Shown here piece by piece: positions 16,701 through 23,041 of a DNA stretch of 25,575 bases. How positions within the stretch are numbered: position 1 is the first letter of the stretch; every line of letters begins with the position of its first letter. A program made the translations under genes and the position numbers. The notes below the pieces were generated by a model. That model was not told the DNA's origin and did not search any database. It saw only the letters and a list, made by a program, of their open reading frames with translations. Origin of the DNA: an uncultured Bacteroides sp. (GTDB taxonomy: Bacteria; Bacteroidota; Bacteroidia; Bacteroidales; Bacteroidaceae); the NCBI RefSeq assembly GCF_958445495.1, contig NZ_CAUCSQ010000058.1, forward strand, positions 1-25,575. The letters are read 5' to 3'.

Positions 16701-16972
16701 CCGATCAGACTCCGGTTCCGTTTATCTACGACAACTCTTACGTAAAGGTGCGCGAAATTACGTTGGCTTACCGTCTGCCCAAAAGATGGACTAGCAAGGT
16801 GTTTGATGCCGTATCCGTATCGTTCGTGGCACGTAACCCGTTCATCATCTACAAGAACGTACCGAACATCGACCCGGACTCCAACTACAACAACGGCTCG
16901 GGTATGGGACTGGAATACGGCTCGCTGCCATCCAGAAGAAGCTATGGTTTCAATGTTAACGTAAAATTCTAA
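13793..16972 (+). CDS. SusC/RagA-family TonB-dependent outer-membrane transporter
   Basis: 1059 residues from the ATG at 13793, which opens the signal peptide MKKQLTLFLCLLLFIPIYGY; an upstream TTG at 13757 lies inside the -7 box and is rejected. After the signal come a CarboxypepD_reg-like domain (~36-110, KGTVTDEQGEPLIGASIAVK), a TonB-box-like DEVVVTALG, the plug domain (SLAGKIPGLVISQ, RGSTEMTGNNQPLYVVDGVP, SMSVLKGPAASALYGSRASHG) and a C-terminal beta-barrel ending in an aromatic/Phe strand (NVNVKF). It imports oligosaccharides across the outer membrane with the SusD encoded 12 bases downstream. First gene of the structural operon and presumed direct HTCS target. Confidence 0.97.
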   Translation: MKKQLTLFLCLLLFIPIYGYAEDEVIHQVVQQTTKVKGTVTDEQGEPLIGASIAVKGTSQGVITDFNGQFSIDASKNATLIVSYVGYRSEEVQVKGQSNLKIVLKEDSKIIDEVVVTALGIKRERKALGYSIGEVKGEELEKAKETNVINSLAGKIPGLVISQTAGGPSGSSRVIVRGSTEMTGNNQPLYVVDGVPLDNSNYGSAGQYGGYDLGDGISSINPDDIESMSVLKGPAASALYGSRASHGVILITTKKANTKKKFAVELNSTTTFEKQLTKWDDVQYVYGQGTGGRINGTDDQYSSNKNWGPKIDPGLNLTYFDGVTRPYVVIPNNIDGFFRTGMTTTNTIVVSTVKDDTGIRATYTDMRNKDILPNTKMSRNTLNLRANTTINKKVDLDFKVTYTREDVKNRPALSDHRANPAKNLMSLATTYDQKWLRDNYKDADGNYYDWNGRDVWNLNPYWVLNEMTNESGKDKFMGSALVRYNVNEHFKIQVTGGADISFMNFQDYAAPTSPGFEQGQLQISDFRNRMYNVEALAIYNNSYKKFDYGVTIGGNLYKVDNKTQIVTAKEMVMRDVIALQSFTSKEITEGTYRKQINSLYGSINLAYGNFVYLDATLRGDHSSTLPSGNNTYLYPSVSGSFLFSEFFKFNPMLLPYGKVRVSWAQVGSDTDPYQLGLSYELSPKNYSGYALSQIANTTIPNKDLKPTKTNSAEVGLELKFLKNRIGLDFTYYTQKSSNQIMRLNTTGTSGYNSMLINAGEIENKGVEIALNTRPIQTKDFSWDLNINFSKNSNKVKRLASGIKEFELESARWINVKVAAVEGENYGSILGKDFLRNDAGQIIVDASTGLPKVTEDLRVLGNATWKWTGGITTNLTYRDISLSAIFDIKVGADVYSMSARSSYMTGKDKATLAGRDGWYESEEQRLQAGVKESNWEATGGYVVEGVVEMPDGSFAENKKFVDPEVYWKHIADQTPVPFIYDNSYVKVREITLAYRLPKRWTSKVFDAVSVSFVARNPFIIYKNVPNIDPDSNYNNGSGMGLEYGSLPSRRSYGFNVNVKF

Positions 16973-16984
16973 TAGTAAGTAATC

Positions 16985-18607
16985 ATGAAAACAATCTATA
17001 AAATCGCCTTCGGTATGTTATGTATATGCGGTCTGCTGCTGGGAGCCTGCACCGATTTTGAGGAACTGAATACAGACCCTTCCAAGTCGTCCTCTACCGA
17101 CCCGAACCAGCAACTGTCTATGATTCAGTTGCAAACATGGGGACATTGGCAAATGTGCCAGCCCTATCCATTCTATCTGGCTGCTTTCGCACAATATATG
17201 CAAGGCGACTGGAACACCACCAACTATGGCGGACAGTATCGCAAAAATGATGCGGAAATGGGAAACACATGGAACCTGATGTACCCGGCACTCATCAAGA
17301 ACATTGTCGACATTCTGGACAAGACCAAGGATAACGAACGGGAAGTGAACATCCACTCTGTTGCCCGTATTTATAAAGTATATCTTTTCTCCATACTGAC
17401 GGATATGTACGGCGACTGCCCTTACTTCGAAGCGGGTAAAGGCTTTATCACCGGTAACGTAAAACCTGCCTACGACAAACAGGAACTGATATACAAGGAT
17501 TTCCTGAAAGAACTCGGCGAAGCGGCAGATGCTCTGACCGTCAGTGGTGACAAGGTCACGGGAGATATTATCTTTCAAGGGAATATCGACAAATGGAAAC
17601 GTTTTGCCAACTCCCTGCACCTGCGCTATGCAATGCGCATCGTAAACGCAGACCCGGAACTGGCTAAAGCAGAAGCCATCAAAGCTGTCGGTCAGGAAGC
17701 CGGCCTGATGCAATCGGCCGCTGACGATGCCCTGATTGCTTACACCGATATTCATGACTGGGCATCCAACGAATTCCGCAGAAACGGGCTCGCCCAACTA
17801 TGGAGAGGTCGCGAAGCATATCCTACGGCTTATCTCTGCAGCACATTCTGGAAGCAACTGGACGCAACTTCCGACCCGCGGCAGTTTGTATTCGGCCGTT
17901 GTTATGACGAAAGCTCGGCAAACAATCCATTCGGGCGTGTAGATCTGACGGAGGAAATGCAGAATACGGAAGCTGCCAAGTTTCAGCCTTGCGACCCAGG
18001 TTATTTCTGGTACAGCAACGGTACATGGCCGGAGGGGTATTGGAGCAAACTGACTAATAAATGGCAGGACAAAGCTACCCGTCCGCAGCTCAACAACATT
18101 TTCCTGAAAGGCGATATGCCCGGAGTGGTTATGACATACGCGGAAACGGAATTATTACTGGCGGAAGCCAAAGCCCGCTGGGCAGGAGACATCACAACAG
18201 GTGCCGACGCTTCCACCCATTATAAAAACGGAGTACGCGCAGCCATCCATTTCCTGGAGAAATTCGGTGCCAAGACTTTTGACGATCAGGTCATCGACAC
18301 CTATCTGCAGGCTAATTCACTACCTGCCAGCGGATTGGATGCACAGCTTACTGCTATCAACACCCAATTATGGATTCTGCACTTCAACAATATCCCCGAA
18401 GGATATGCCAACTGGAGAAGAACAGACATTCCGGTGTTGCTTCCTTCTCCCCACTACGGGGCAGTGACGATTGATTCGCAGACTACACCGCTGCGTCTCT
18501 GCTACCCGCTCTTTGAAAGTTCGTACAATCCGGAGGGTTATCAATCTGCCATCCAGGCTATGGGAGGCAAAGACGACTGGAATTCACCGGTATGGTGGGA
18601 CAAATAA
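16985..18607 (+). CDS. SusD-like outer-membrane lipoprotein (SusD-like 2 type)
   Basis: 540 residues. Signal peptide with lipobox LLGAC (Cys22), followed by TDFEEL, acidic residues that fit the Bacteroides lipoprotein surface-export pattern. The segment ELNTDPSKS near the N-terminus and SVARIYKVYLFSILTDMYGDCPYFEA resemble the SusD/RagB variants grouped as SusD-like 2; the region contributes TPR-like helices. It forms the lid over the SusC barrel and binds the glycan at the surface. Aromatic-rich stretches (WGHWQMCQPYPFYL, GYFWYSNGTWPEGYW) are candidates for sugar contacts, by analogy only. Confidence 0.94.
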   Translation: MKTIYKIAFGMLCICGLLLGACTDFEELNTDPSKSSSTDPNQQLSMIQLQTWGHWQMCQPYPFYLAAFAQYMQGDWNTTNYGGQYRKNDAEMGNTWNLMYPALIKNIVDILDKTKDNEREVNIHSVARIYKVYLFSILTDMYGDCPYFEAGKGFITGNVKPAYDKQELIYKDFLKELGEAADALTVSGDKVTGDIIFQGNIDKWKRFANSLHLRYAMRIVNADPELAKAEAIKAVGQEAGLMQSAADDALIAYTDIHDWASNEFRRNGLAQLWRGREAYPTAYLCSTFWKQLDATSDPRQFVFGRCYDESSANNPFGRVDLTEEMQNTEAAKFQPCDPGYFWYSNGTWPEGYWSKLTNKWQDKATRPQLNNIFLKGDMPGVVMTYAETELLLAEAKARWAGDITTGADASTHYKNGVRAAIHFLEKFGAKTFDDQVIDTYLQANSLPASGLDAQLTAINTQLWILHFNNIPEGYANWRRTDIPVLLPSPHYGAVTIDSQTTPLRLCYPLFESSYNPEGYQSAIQAMGGKDDWNSPVWWDK

Positions 18608-18642
18608 ACCTAAGATCATCAACACTAAAAGAAAAAACGATT

Positions 18643-19023
18643 ATGAAGAAAATAATATTTATATGCACGTTGCTGGTATCTCTGTTTGCCATGAGTGGTT
18701 GCAGCGACGATATAGACACTCCGGTACTGACTACTGACGAATATCCGCGCATACTAGGCCGCTGGCCGGACAAGCAGGAGGATGGCACGTTGGGTAAATT
18801 CAGCATTCCATTGAATCAGGTGCTTTCCATCAATGTACAATACACTCCTGCCGAACTATGCGAGGGGACATGGTATCTGGATGGAAGGGAAATTCATAAG
18901 GGAGTAGGATTGACGTACATTCCTTCGACTATCGGCACTTTCCACCTCGAACTGATTGTAAAGACTCCGACTAAGGAAACTAGCCGCGAAGCTATTATCG
19001 AAGTAACTGAAGCCACAGAATAA
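18643..19023 (+). CDS. Small surface lipoprotein with one Ig/PKD-like domain
   Basis: 126 residues from the ATG at 18643; a longer frame from 18592 overlaps susD and would bury the signal peptide, so it is rejected. MKKIIFICTLLVSLFAMSGC is a lipoprotein signal (Cys20), followed by SDDID, very close to the acidic surface-export signal of Bacteroides. The remaining ~100 residues look like one beta-sandwich of PKD/Ig type (GTWYLDGREIHKGVGLTYIP, then alternating strands ending in EAIIEVTE). It holds the place normally taken by a multidomain surface glycan-binding protein but is far smaller. It may bind glycan or be a scaffold for the GH5; I recognise no named family. Confidence 0.8.
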   Translation: MKKIIFICTLLVSLFAMSGCSDDIDTPVLTTDEYPRILGRWPDKQEDGTLGKFSIPLNQVLSINVQYTPAELCEGTWYLDGREIHKGVGLTYIPSTIGTFHLELIVKTPTKETSREAIIEVTEATE

Positions 19024-19043
19024 ACCATTAAAACAAGAATTAT

Positions 19044-20678
19044 ATGAAAAAAAGACTTATAATCTATCTGGCCTGTCTGTTTACATGCCTGATAGCCTCC
19101 TGTTCCGAAAAAGATGAAGTTATCAGCAACGGAGGAGAACCGCAGAACTATGTTCCTTTTGCCATCAACAAAGGGGTGAATATCAGTAACTGGCTGTCAC
19201 AGGTAGACGCTATCCCCGCCAACGGCTTCTCACAAGCCGAAGCACAAAAGCTGGCCGGATACGGTTTCGACCACATCCGTCTGCCGATAGACGAAAAACT
19301 GTTCTTCACGGAAGACGGTCAGAAGATACCGGAAGCATTCACACTGTTGCACAATGCCATTGGATGGTGCCGGGATGCCGGAATGAAAGTGATTGTAGAC
19401 CTGCACGTATTGCGCGATCATAACTTCAATACAACGGTCACTACATCGGGCGACCCGATTGAGAGTTTCTACGACACATTTGAAGATATGAAATGGGCGG
19501 GATGGTTTGCCAATGGCTCCGGCGTGACGGTGAACAATGTAGATAATCCCAGCAAAAGCGGTATAAACACCAGCAACAGGGTGTTCTCTGTGGTACGAAA
19601 ATCAGGAGTGGACACTTGGTCGAACGCCAAGAAAAAGGATTTTTCCATTATTCCTGTCGGGTCAGGCAAAATGCAGTTCAAGTACCTGCGCGCCAAAATA
19701 TACAAAAGCACCAAAAGCACTATTACCGTTGTATTGAGTGACGAGAACAATACGAACGACGGTTACTACGGATATACCAATACTACGGCAAATGAATGGG
19801 AAGAAATCGCCGTAGATGTATCCAACTATAACAAAAACTGCGGTCGCGTGGCTCTCCGTCCGGAAGAAGGAGAAACAATGTATTTCGACGATGTATTCTT
19901 CTCCGACAGTAAAACTGGTGACAACAAGATCTACCCTGAAAGTGGAACTACCACCGTTGTCCCCAAACTCTGGACAGACAAAGACGCCCAGTACAAATAT
20001 CTCGACTTATGGAAAACGCTGGCGGAAGAACTGAACCAGTATCCCAACGATCTCGTTGCCTACGAATTATTGAATGAACCGGTAGCCCCTTACGCCTCAC
20101 AATGGAACTCTCTTTCCGCCCAACTGATTCGTGAACTCCGGCAAACGGAACCCGAACGTAAACTCATCATCGGCTCTAACCGCTGGCAGAGTGTCAACAC
20201 TTTCAACGAGCTGACTATTCCCGGCGGTGACCCGAATATCATCTTGAGTTTCCACTTCTACAACCCGCATCCCCTCACGCACTACCAAGCCGAGTGGACG
20301 GAAGAAAAAGACCTGAATGTACCCATTCACTATCCGGGCGAACTGATAGAAGAGGCGGACTTCAACCAACTATCCGAAGCGATGCAAAAACTGGTGACTC
20401 CTTATATGGGAACGTATGATAAAACCACGCTTGAGTCACTCGTATTGAAAGCGGAGATGAAAGCTACCAGTCTCGGCGTACAACTCTACTGCGGTGAATT
20501 CGGTTGCTACAAAAAGACTCCGGCCGCCGACAGAATGGAATGGATACGGGACGTAGTATCTATCTTGAAGGATCGTCACATCTCCTACTCTTATTGGGAA
20601 TATAAAGCAGGATTCGGTTTCTGCGATTCACAAGGAAACGTGATTGAACAGGAGGTACTCGATTTGTTAACTAAATAA
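19044..20678 (+). CDS. GH5 glycoside hydrolase lipoprotein with inserted beta-sandwich domain
   Basis: 544 residues. Lipobox LIASC (Cys20) followed by SEKDE, so probably surface-exposed. GH5 barrel elements: GVNISNWLS, FDHIRLPID, VIVDLHVLRDHNF (D119-F128), YELLNEP with acid/base E345, FHFYNPHPLTH, and LYCGEFGCYK with nucleophile E485, then a YWEYKAGFG strand. The barrel is interrupted after residue ~130: residues ~131-305 form a separate unit (WAGWFANGSGVTVNNVDNPS, GINTSNRV, FDDVFFSD) resembling the galactose-binding/CBM-like sandwiches common in Bacteroidetes surface proteins, and the barrel resumes at LWTDKDAQ (309). Likely an endo- or exo-acting beta-glucanase-type enzyme that starts polymer cleavage at the cell surface. 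Subfamily and linkage are not determinable here. Confidence 0.9.
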   Translation: MKKRLIIYLACLFTCLIASCSEKDEVISNGGEPQNYVPFAINKGVNISNWLSQVDAIPANGFSQAEAQKLAGYGFDHIRLPIDEKLFFTEDGQKIPEAFTLLHNAIGWCRDAGMKVIVDLHVLRDHNFNTTVTTSGDPIESFYDTFEDMKWAGWFANGSGVTVNNVDNPSKSGINTSNRVFSVVRKSGVDTWSNAKKKDFSIIPVGSGKMQFKYLRAKIYKSTKSTITVVLSDENNTNDGYYGYTNTTANEWEEIAVDVSNYNKNCGRVALRPEEGETMYFDDVFFSDSKTGDNKIYPESGTTTVVPKLWTDKDAQYKYLDLWKTLAEELNQYPNDLVAYELLNEPVAPYASQWNSLSAQLIRELRQTEPERKLIIGSNRWQSVNTFNELTIPGGDPNIILSFHFYNPHPLTHYQAEWTEEKDLNVPIHYPGELIEEADFNQLSEAMQKLVTPYMGTYDKTTLESLVLKAEMKATSLGVQLYCGEFGCYKKTPAADRMEWIRDVVSILKDRHISYSYWEYKAGFGFCDSQGNVIEQEVLDLLTK

Positions 20679-20721
20679 TAGTCATTCAGATAACAATAAT
20701 CATTCAAATTTAAAAAGAAAT

Positions 20722-22185
20722 ATGCGACAAACATTCATCGCTATGGGAATTTGTTGTGCTATCGGCATTTCCACATTAGCTTGTCAGGATAAAAGCAAAG
20801 ATTACACCGATCCTACGCTGCCTGTGTCCGAACGTGTCTCCAGCCTGATGTCTCAAATGACATTGGAGGAAAAAGTTGCCCAAATGTGCCAATACGTGGG
20901 ATTGGAACACATGAAGAAAGCAGAAAAGGATATGTCTGCCGAAGACTTGAAACACAGTCATTCACAGGGTTTCTATCCCAATCTACATTCTTCCGATGTG
21001 GAAGAGATGACGAAAAAAGGACTGATTAGCTCGTTCCTGCACGTGGTAAAGGCCGAAGAAGCCAACTATCTGCAATCGCTGGCACAGCAAAGCCGCCTGA
21101 AGATTCCACTTCTGATTGGCATTGACGCCATTCATGGAAACGGTTTGTATCGTGGTTCGACCATTTACCCCACTCCTATCGGACAGGCAGCTACTTTTGA
21201 CCCTGCACTGGTAGAACGGATGTCGCGGGAGACTGCTATTGAAATGCGTGCCAGCGGTATGCACTGGACGTTTACTCCGAACGTGGAAGTGGCACGTGAC
21301 GCTCGCTGGGGACGTGTGGGCGAAACATTCGGCGAAGATCCCTATCTGGTAGGACAGATGGGGGCGGCTACCGTACGCGGATTCCAGACAAAGGATTTCA
21401 CGGGAAACGATAAAGTGATTGCGTGTGCAAAGCATCTTGTAGGTGGCAGTCAGCCAGCCAACGGAATCAACGGTGCTCCTGCCGAGTTATCGGAAAGAAC
21501 GTTGCAGGAGGTATTTTTCCCGCCTTTCAAAGATTGTCTGGAAGCGGGGGTATTTACAGTGATGACGGCTCATAATGAGTTGAACGGGATTCCTTGTCAC
21601 GGAAACAAGTATCTGATGACGGAAGTATTACGCAATCAGTGGAAGTTTGACGGTTTTGTTGTCAGCGACTGGATGGATATTGAGCGCATGCACGACTATC
21701 ACAACGTAGCCGAAACGCTGAAAGACGCTTACCGGATCAGTGTAGATGCCGGAATGGGAATGCACATGCATGGACCGGAATTCTACGAAGCTATCATCGA
21801 GTGTGTGAAAGAAGGGAGTATTCCTGAAAAGCAGATAGATGCTGCCGTTTCTAAGATTCTGGAAGTTAAATTCAGGTTAGGATTGTTCGAGAATCCGTTT
21901 ATCGACCTGAAAAAGAAAGATGAAATTGTCTTTAATGAGAAACATCAGCAAACGGCACTGGAAGGAGCGCGGAAGTCTATCGTCCTGTTGAAAAATGAAG
22001 GTAATATGCTGCCATTGGATGCTTCGAAATATAAGAAAGTGTTTGTTACCGGACATAATGCCAACAATCAGTCTATCTTAGGTGACTGGGCAATGGAACA
22101 GCCGGAAGAACATGTCACTACCGTATTGAAAGGTCTGAAAGCTATCAGTCCCGAAACGAATTATAATTTCCTTGATCTCGGCTAG
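20722..22185 (+). CDS. N-terminal GH3 fragment (as the stop is read)
   Basis: 487 residues. Holds the signal and lipid anchor, the whole TIM-like catalytic domain (LIGIDAIHGNG, DARWGRVGETFGEDPYL, KHLVGG, D316) and only the first ~65 residues of the second domain (ARKSIVLLKNEGNMLPLD, VFVTGHNANN). It lacks the acid/base residue and would not be expected to work or fold fully alone. Confidence 0.7.
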   Translation: MRQTFIAMGICCAIGISTLACQDKSKDYTDPTLPVSERVSSLMSQMTLEEKVAQMCQYVGLEHMKKAEKDMSAEDLKHSHSQGFYPNLHSSDVEEMTKKGLISSFLHVVKAEEANYLQSLAQQSRLKIPLLIGIDAIHGNGLYRGSTIYPTPIGQAATFDPALVERMSRETAIEMRASGMHWTFTPNVEVARDARWGRVGETFGEDPYLVGQMGAATVRGFQTKDFTGNDKVIACAKHLVGGSQPANGINGAPAELSERTLQEVFFPPFKDCLEAGVFTVMTAHNELNGIPCHGNKYLMTEVLRNQWKFDGFVVSDWMDIERMHDYHNVAETLKDAYRISVDAGMGMHMHGPEFYEAIIECVKEGSIPEKQIDAAVSKILEVKFRLGLFENPFIDLKKKDEIVFNEKHQQTALEGARKSIVLLKNEGNMLPLDASKYKKVFVTGHNANNQSILGDWAMEQPEEHVTTVLKGLKAISPETNYNFLDLG

Positions 22186-22194
22186 AATGTACGT

Positions 22195-23034
22195 TTGCTA
22201 TCGGACAATCAAATAAAGGAAGCAGTGCAACAGGCACGCAGCTCCGATCTGGCGATTCTGGTGGTAGGAGAAAACTCAATGCGTTATCATTGGAACGAGA
22301 AGACGTGTGGAGAGAACAGCGACCGTTACGAGCTTTCTTTGCCGGGACGTCAACAGGAACTGGTGGAAGCTGTGGCTGCTACGGGGGTTCCGACAGTTGT
22401 TATCCTTGTCAACGGCCGTCCGCTGACTACCGAATGGATAGATGAAAATATGCCGTGTATCATCGAAGCATGGGAGCCGGGAGTAGCCGGGGGGCAGGCT
22501 TTGGCGGAAATTCTTTACGGAAAAGTGAACCCAAGCGGTAAACTGCCGATTACGATTCCAAGAAGCACCGGACAGATTCAATGTATGTACAATCATAAAT
22601 TTACCAACCATTGGTTTCCGTATGCAACAGGAAATTCATTACCTTTGTACGAGTTCGGTTACGGCTTGAGTTATACGACGTATAAATATGAGAACCTCAA
22701 ACTGTCTGAAGCAACGACCACTCCTGACAAAAGCGTGAAAGTAACTGTAGATGTCACGAATACCGGAAAAATGGATGGTGAAGAAACGGTCCAGCTCTAT
22801 ATCCGCGACGAATACAGTTCTGCTACTCGCCCTGTAAAGGAGTTGAAGGACTTTGCCCGCATACCTTTGAAAGCAGGAGAAACGAAAGAGGTTTCATTTA
22901 CTCTTACTCCCGAAATGCTGTCCTACTATGACGCTAATATGCACTATGGAGTGGAAAAAGGAACTTTCAAGATTATGGTGGGAGCTTCTTCAAGAGATAC
23001 CGATCTGCAAAGCATTATACTTACAGTGAAATAA
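22195..23034 (+). CDS. C-terminal GH3 fragment, doubtful translation
   Basis: In frame with the upstream part. It carries the rest of the alpha/beta-sandwich (LAILVVGENS, CGENSDR, LPGRQQELVEAV, LPITIPRSTGQIQ) and the Fn3-like domain (VDVTNTGKMDGEETVQLYIR). It has no signal peptide. Possible starts are TTG at 22195 or the first in-frame ATG at 22279, neither with a recognisable initiation context. The ATG at 22187 right after the stop is out of frame. Probably not made as an independent protein. Confidence 0.5.
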   Translation: MLSDNQIKEAVQQARSSDLAILVVGENSMRYHWNEKTCGENSDRYELSLPGRQQELVEAVAATGVPTVVILVNGRPLTTEWIDENMPCIIEAWEPGVAGGQALAEILYGKVNPSGKLPITIPRSTGQIQCMYNHKFTNHWFPYATGNSLPLYEFGYGLSYTTYKYENLKLSEATTTPDKSVKVTVDVTNTGKMDGEETVQLYIRDEYSSATRPVKELKDFARIPLKAGETKEVSFTLTPEMLSYYDANMHYGVEKGTFKIMVGASSRDTDLQSIILTVK

Positions 23035-23041
23035 AATAGAT

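Larger units (their letters stand above)
20722..23034 (+). pseudogene. GH3 beta-glucosidase-type lipoprotein gene interrupted by TAG
   Basis: Without the TAG at 22183-22185 the frame would encode 770 residues, a normal GH3 length, with no other lesion: the frame is the same on both sides and domain order is complete. Lipobox STLAC (Cys21); N-terminal (alpha/beta)8 domain with nucleophile D316 in VVSDW; alpha/beta-sandwich starting near residue 420; stop at codon 488 inside that domain; acid/base candidate E531 in CGENSDR; Fn3-like C-terminal domain. TAG is one base away from CAG, GAG, AAG, TGG, TCG or TAC. Because TAG is the normal stop of dprA, dus, PAP2, SDR and HTCS in this window, general suppression is unlikely. 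A recent nonsense mutation or a sequencing error are the main explanations. Confidence 0.85.

Noticed and set aside
22183..22185. General amber reassignment or suppression as explanation of the split GH3
   Set aside because: TAG ends dprA, dus, PAP2, SDR and HTCS at normal protein lengths in the same window, so TAG is an ordinary stop here.
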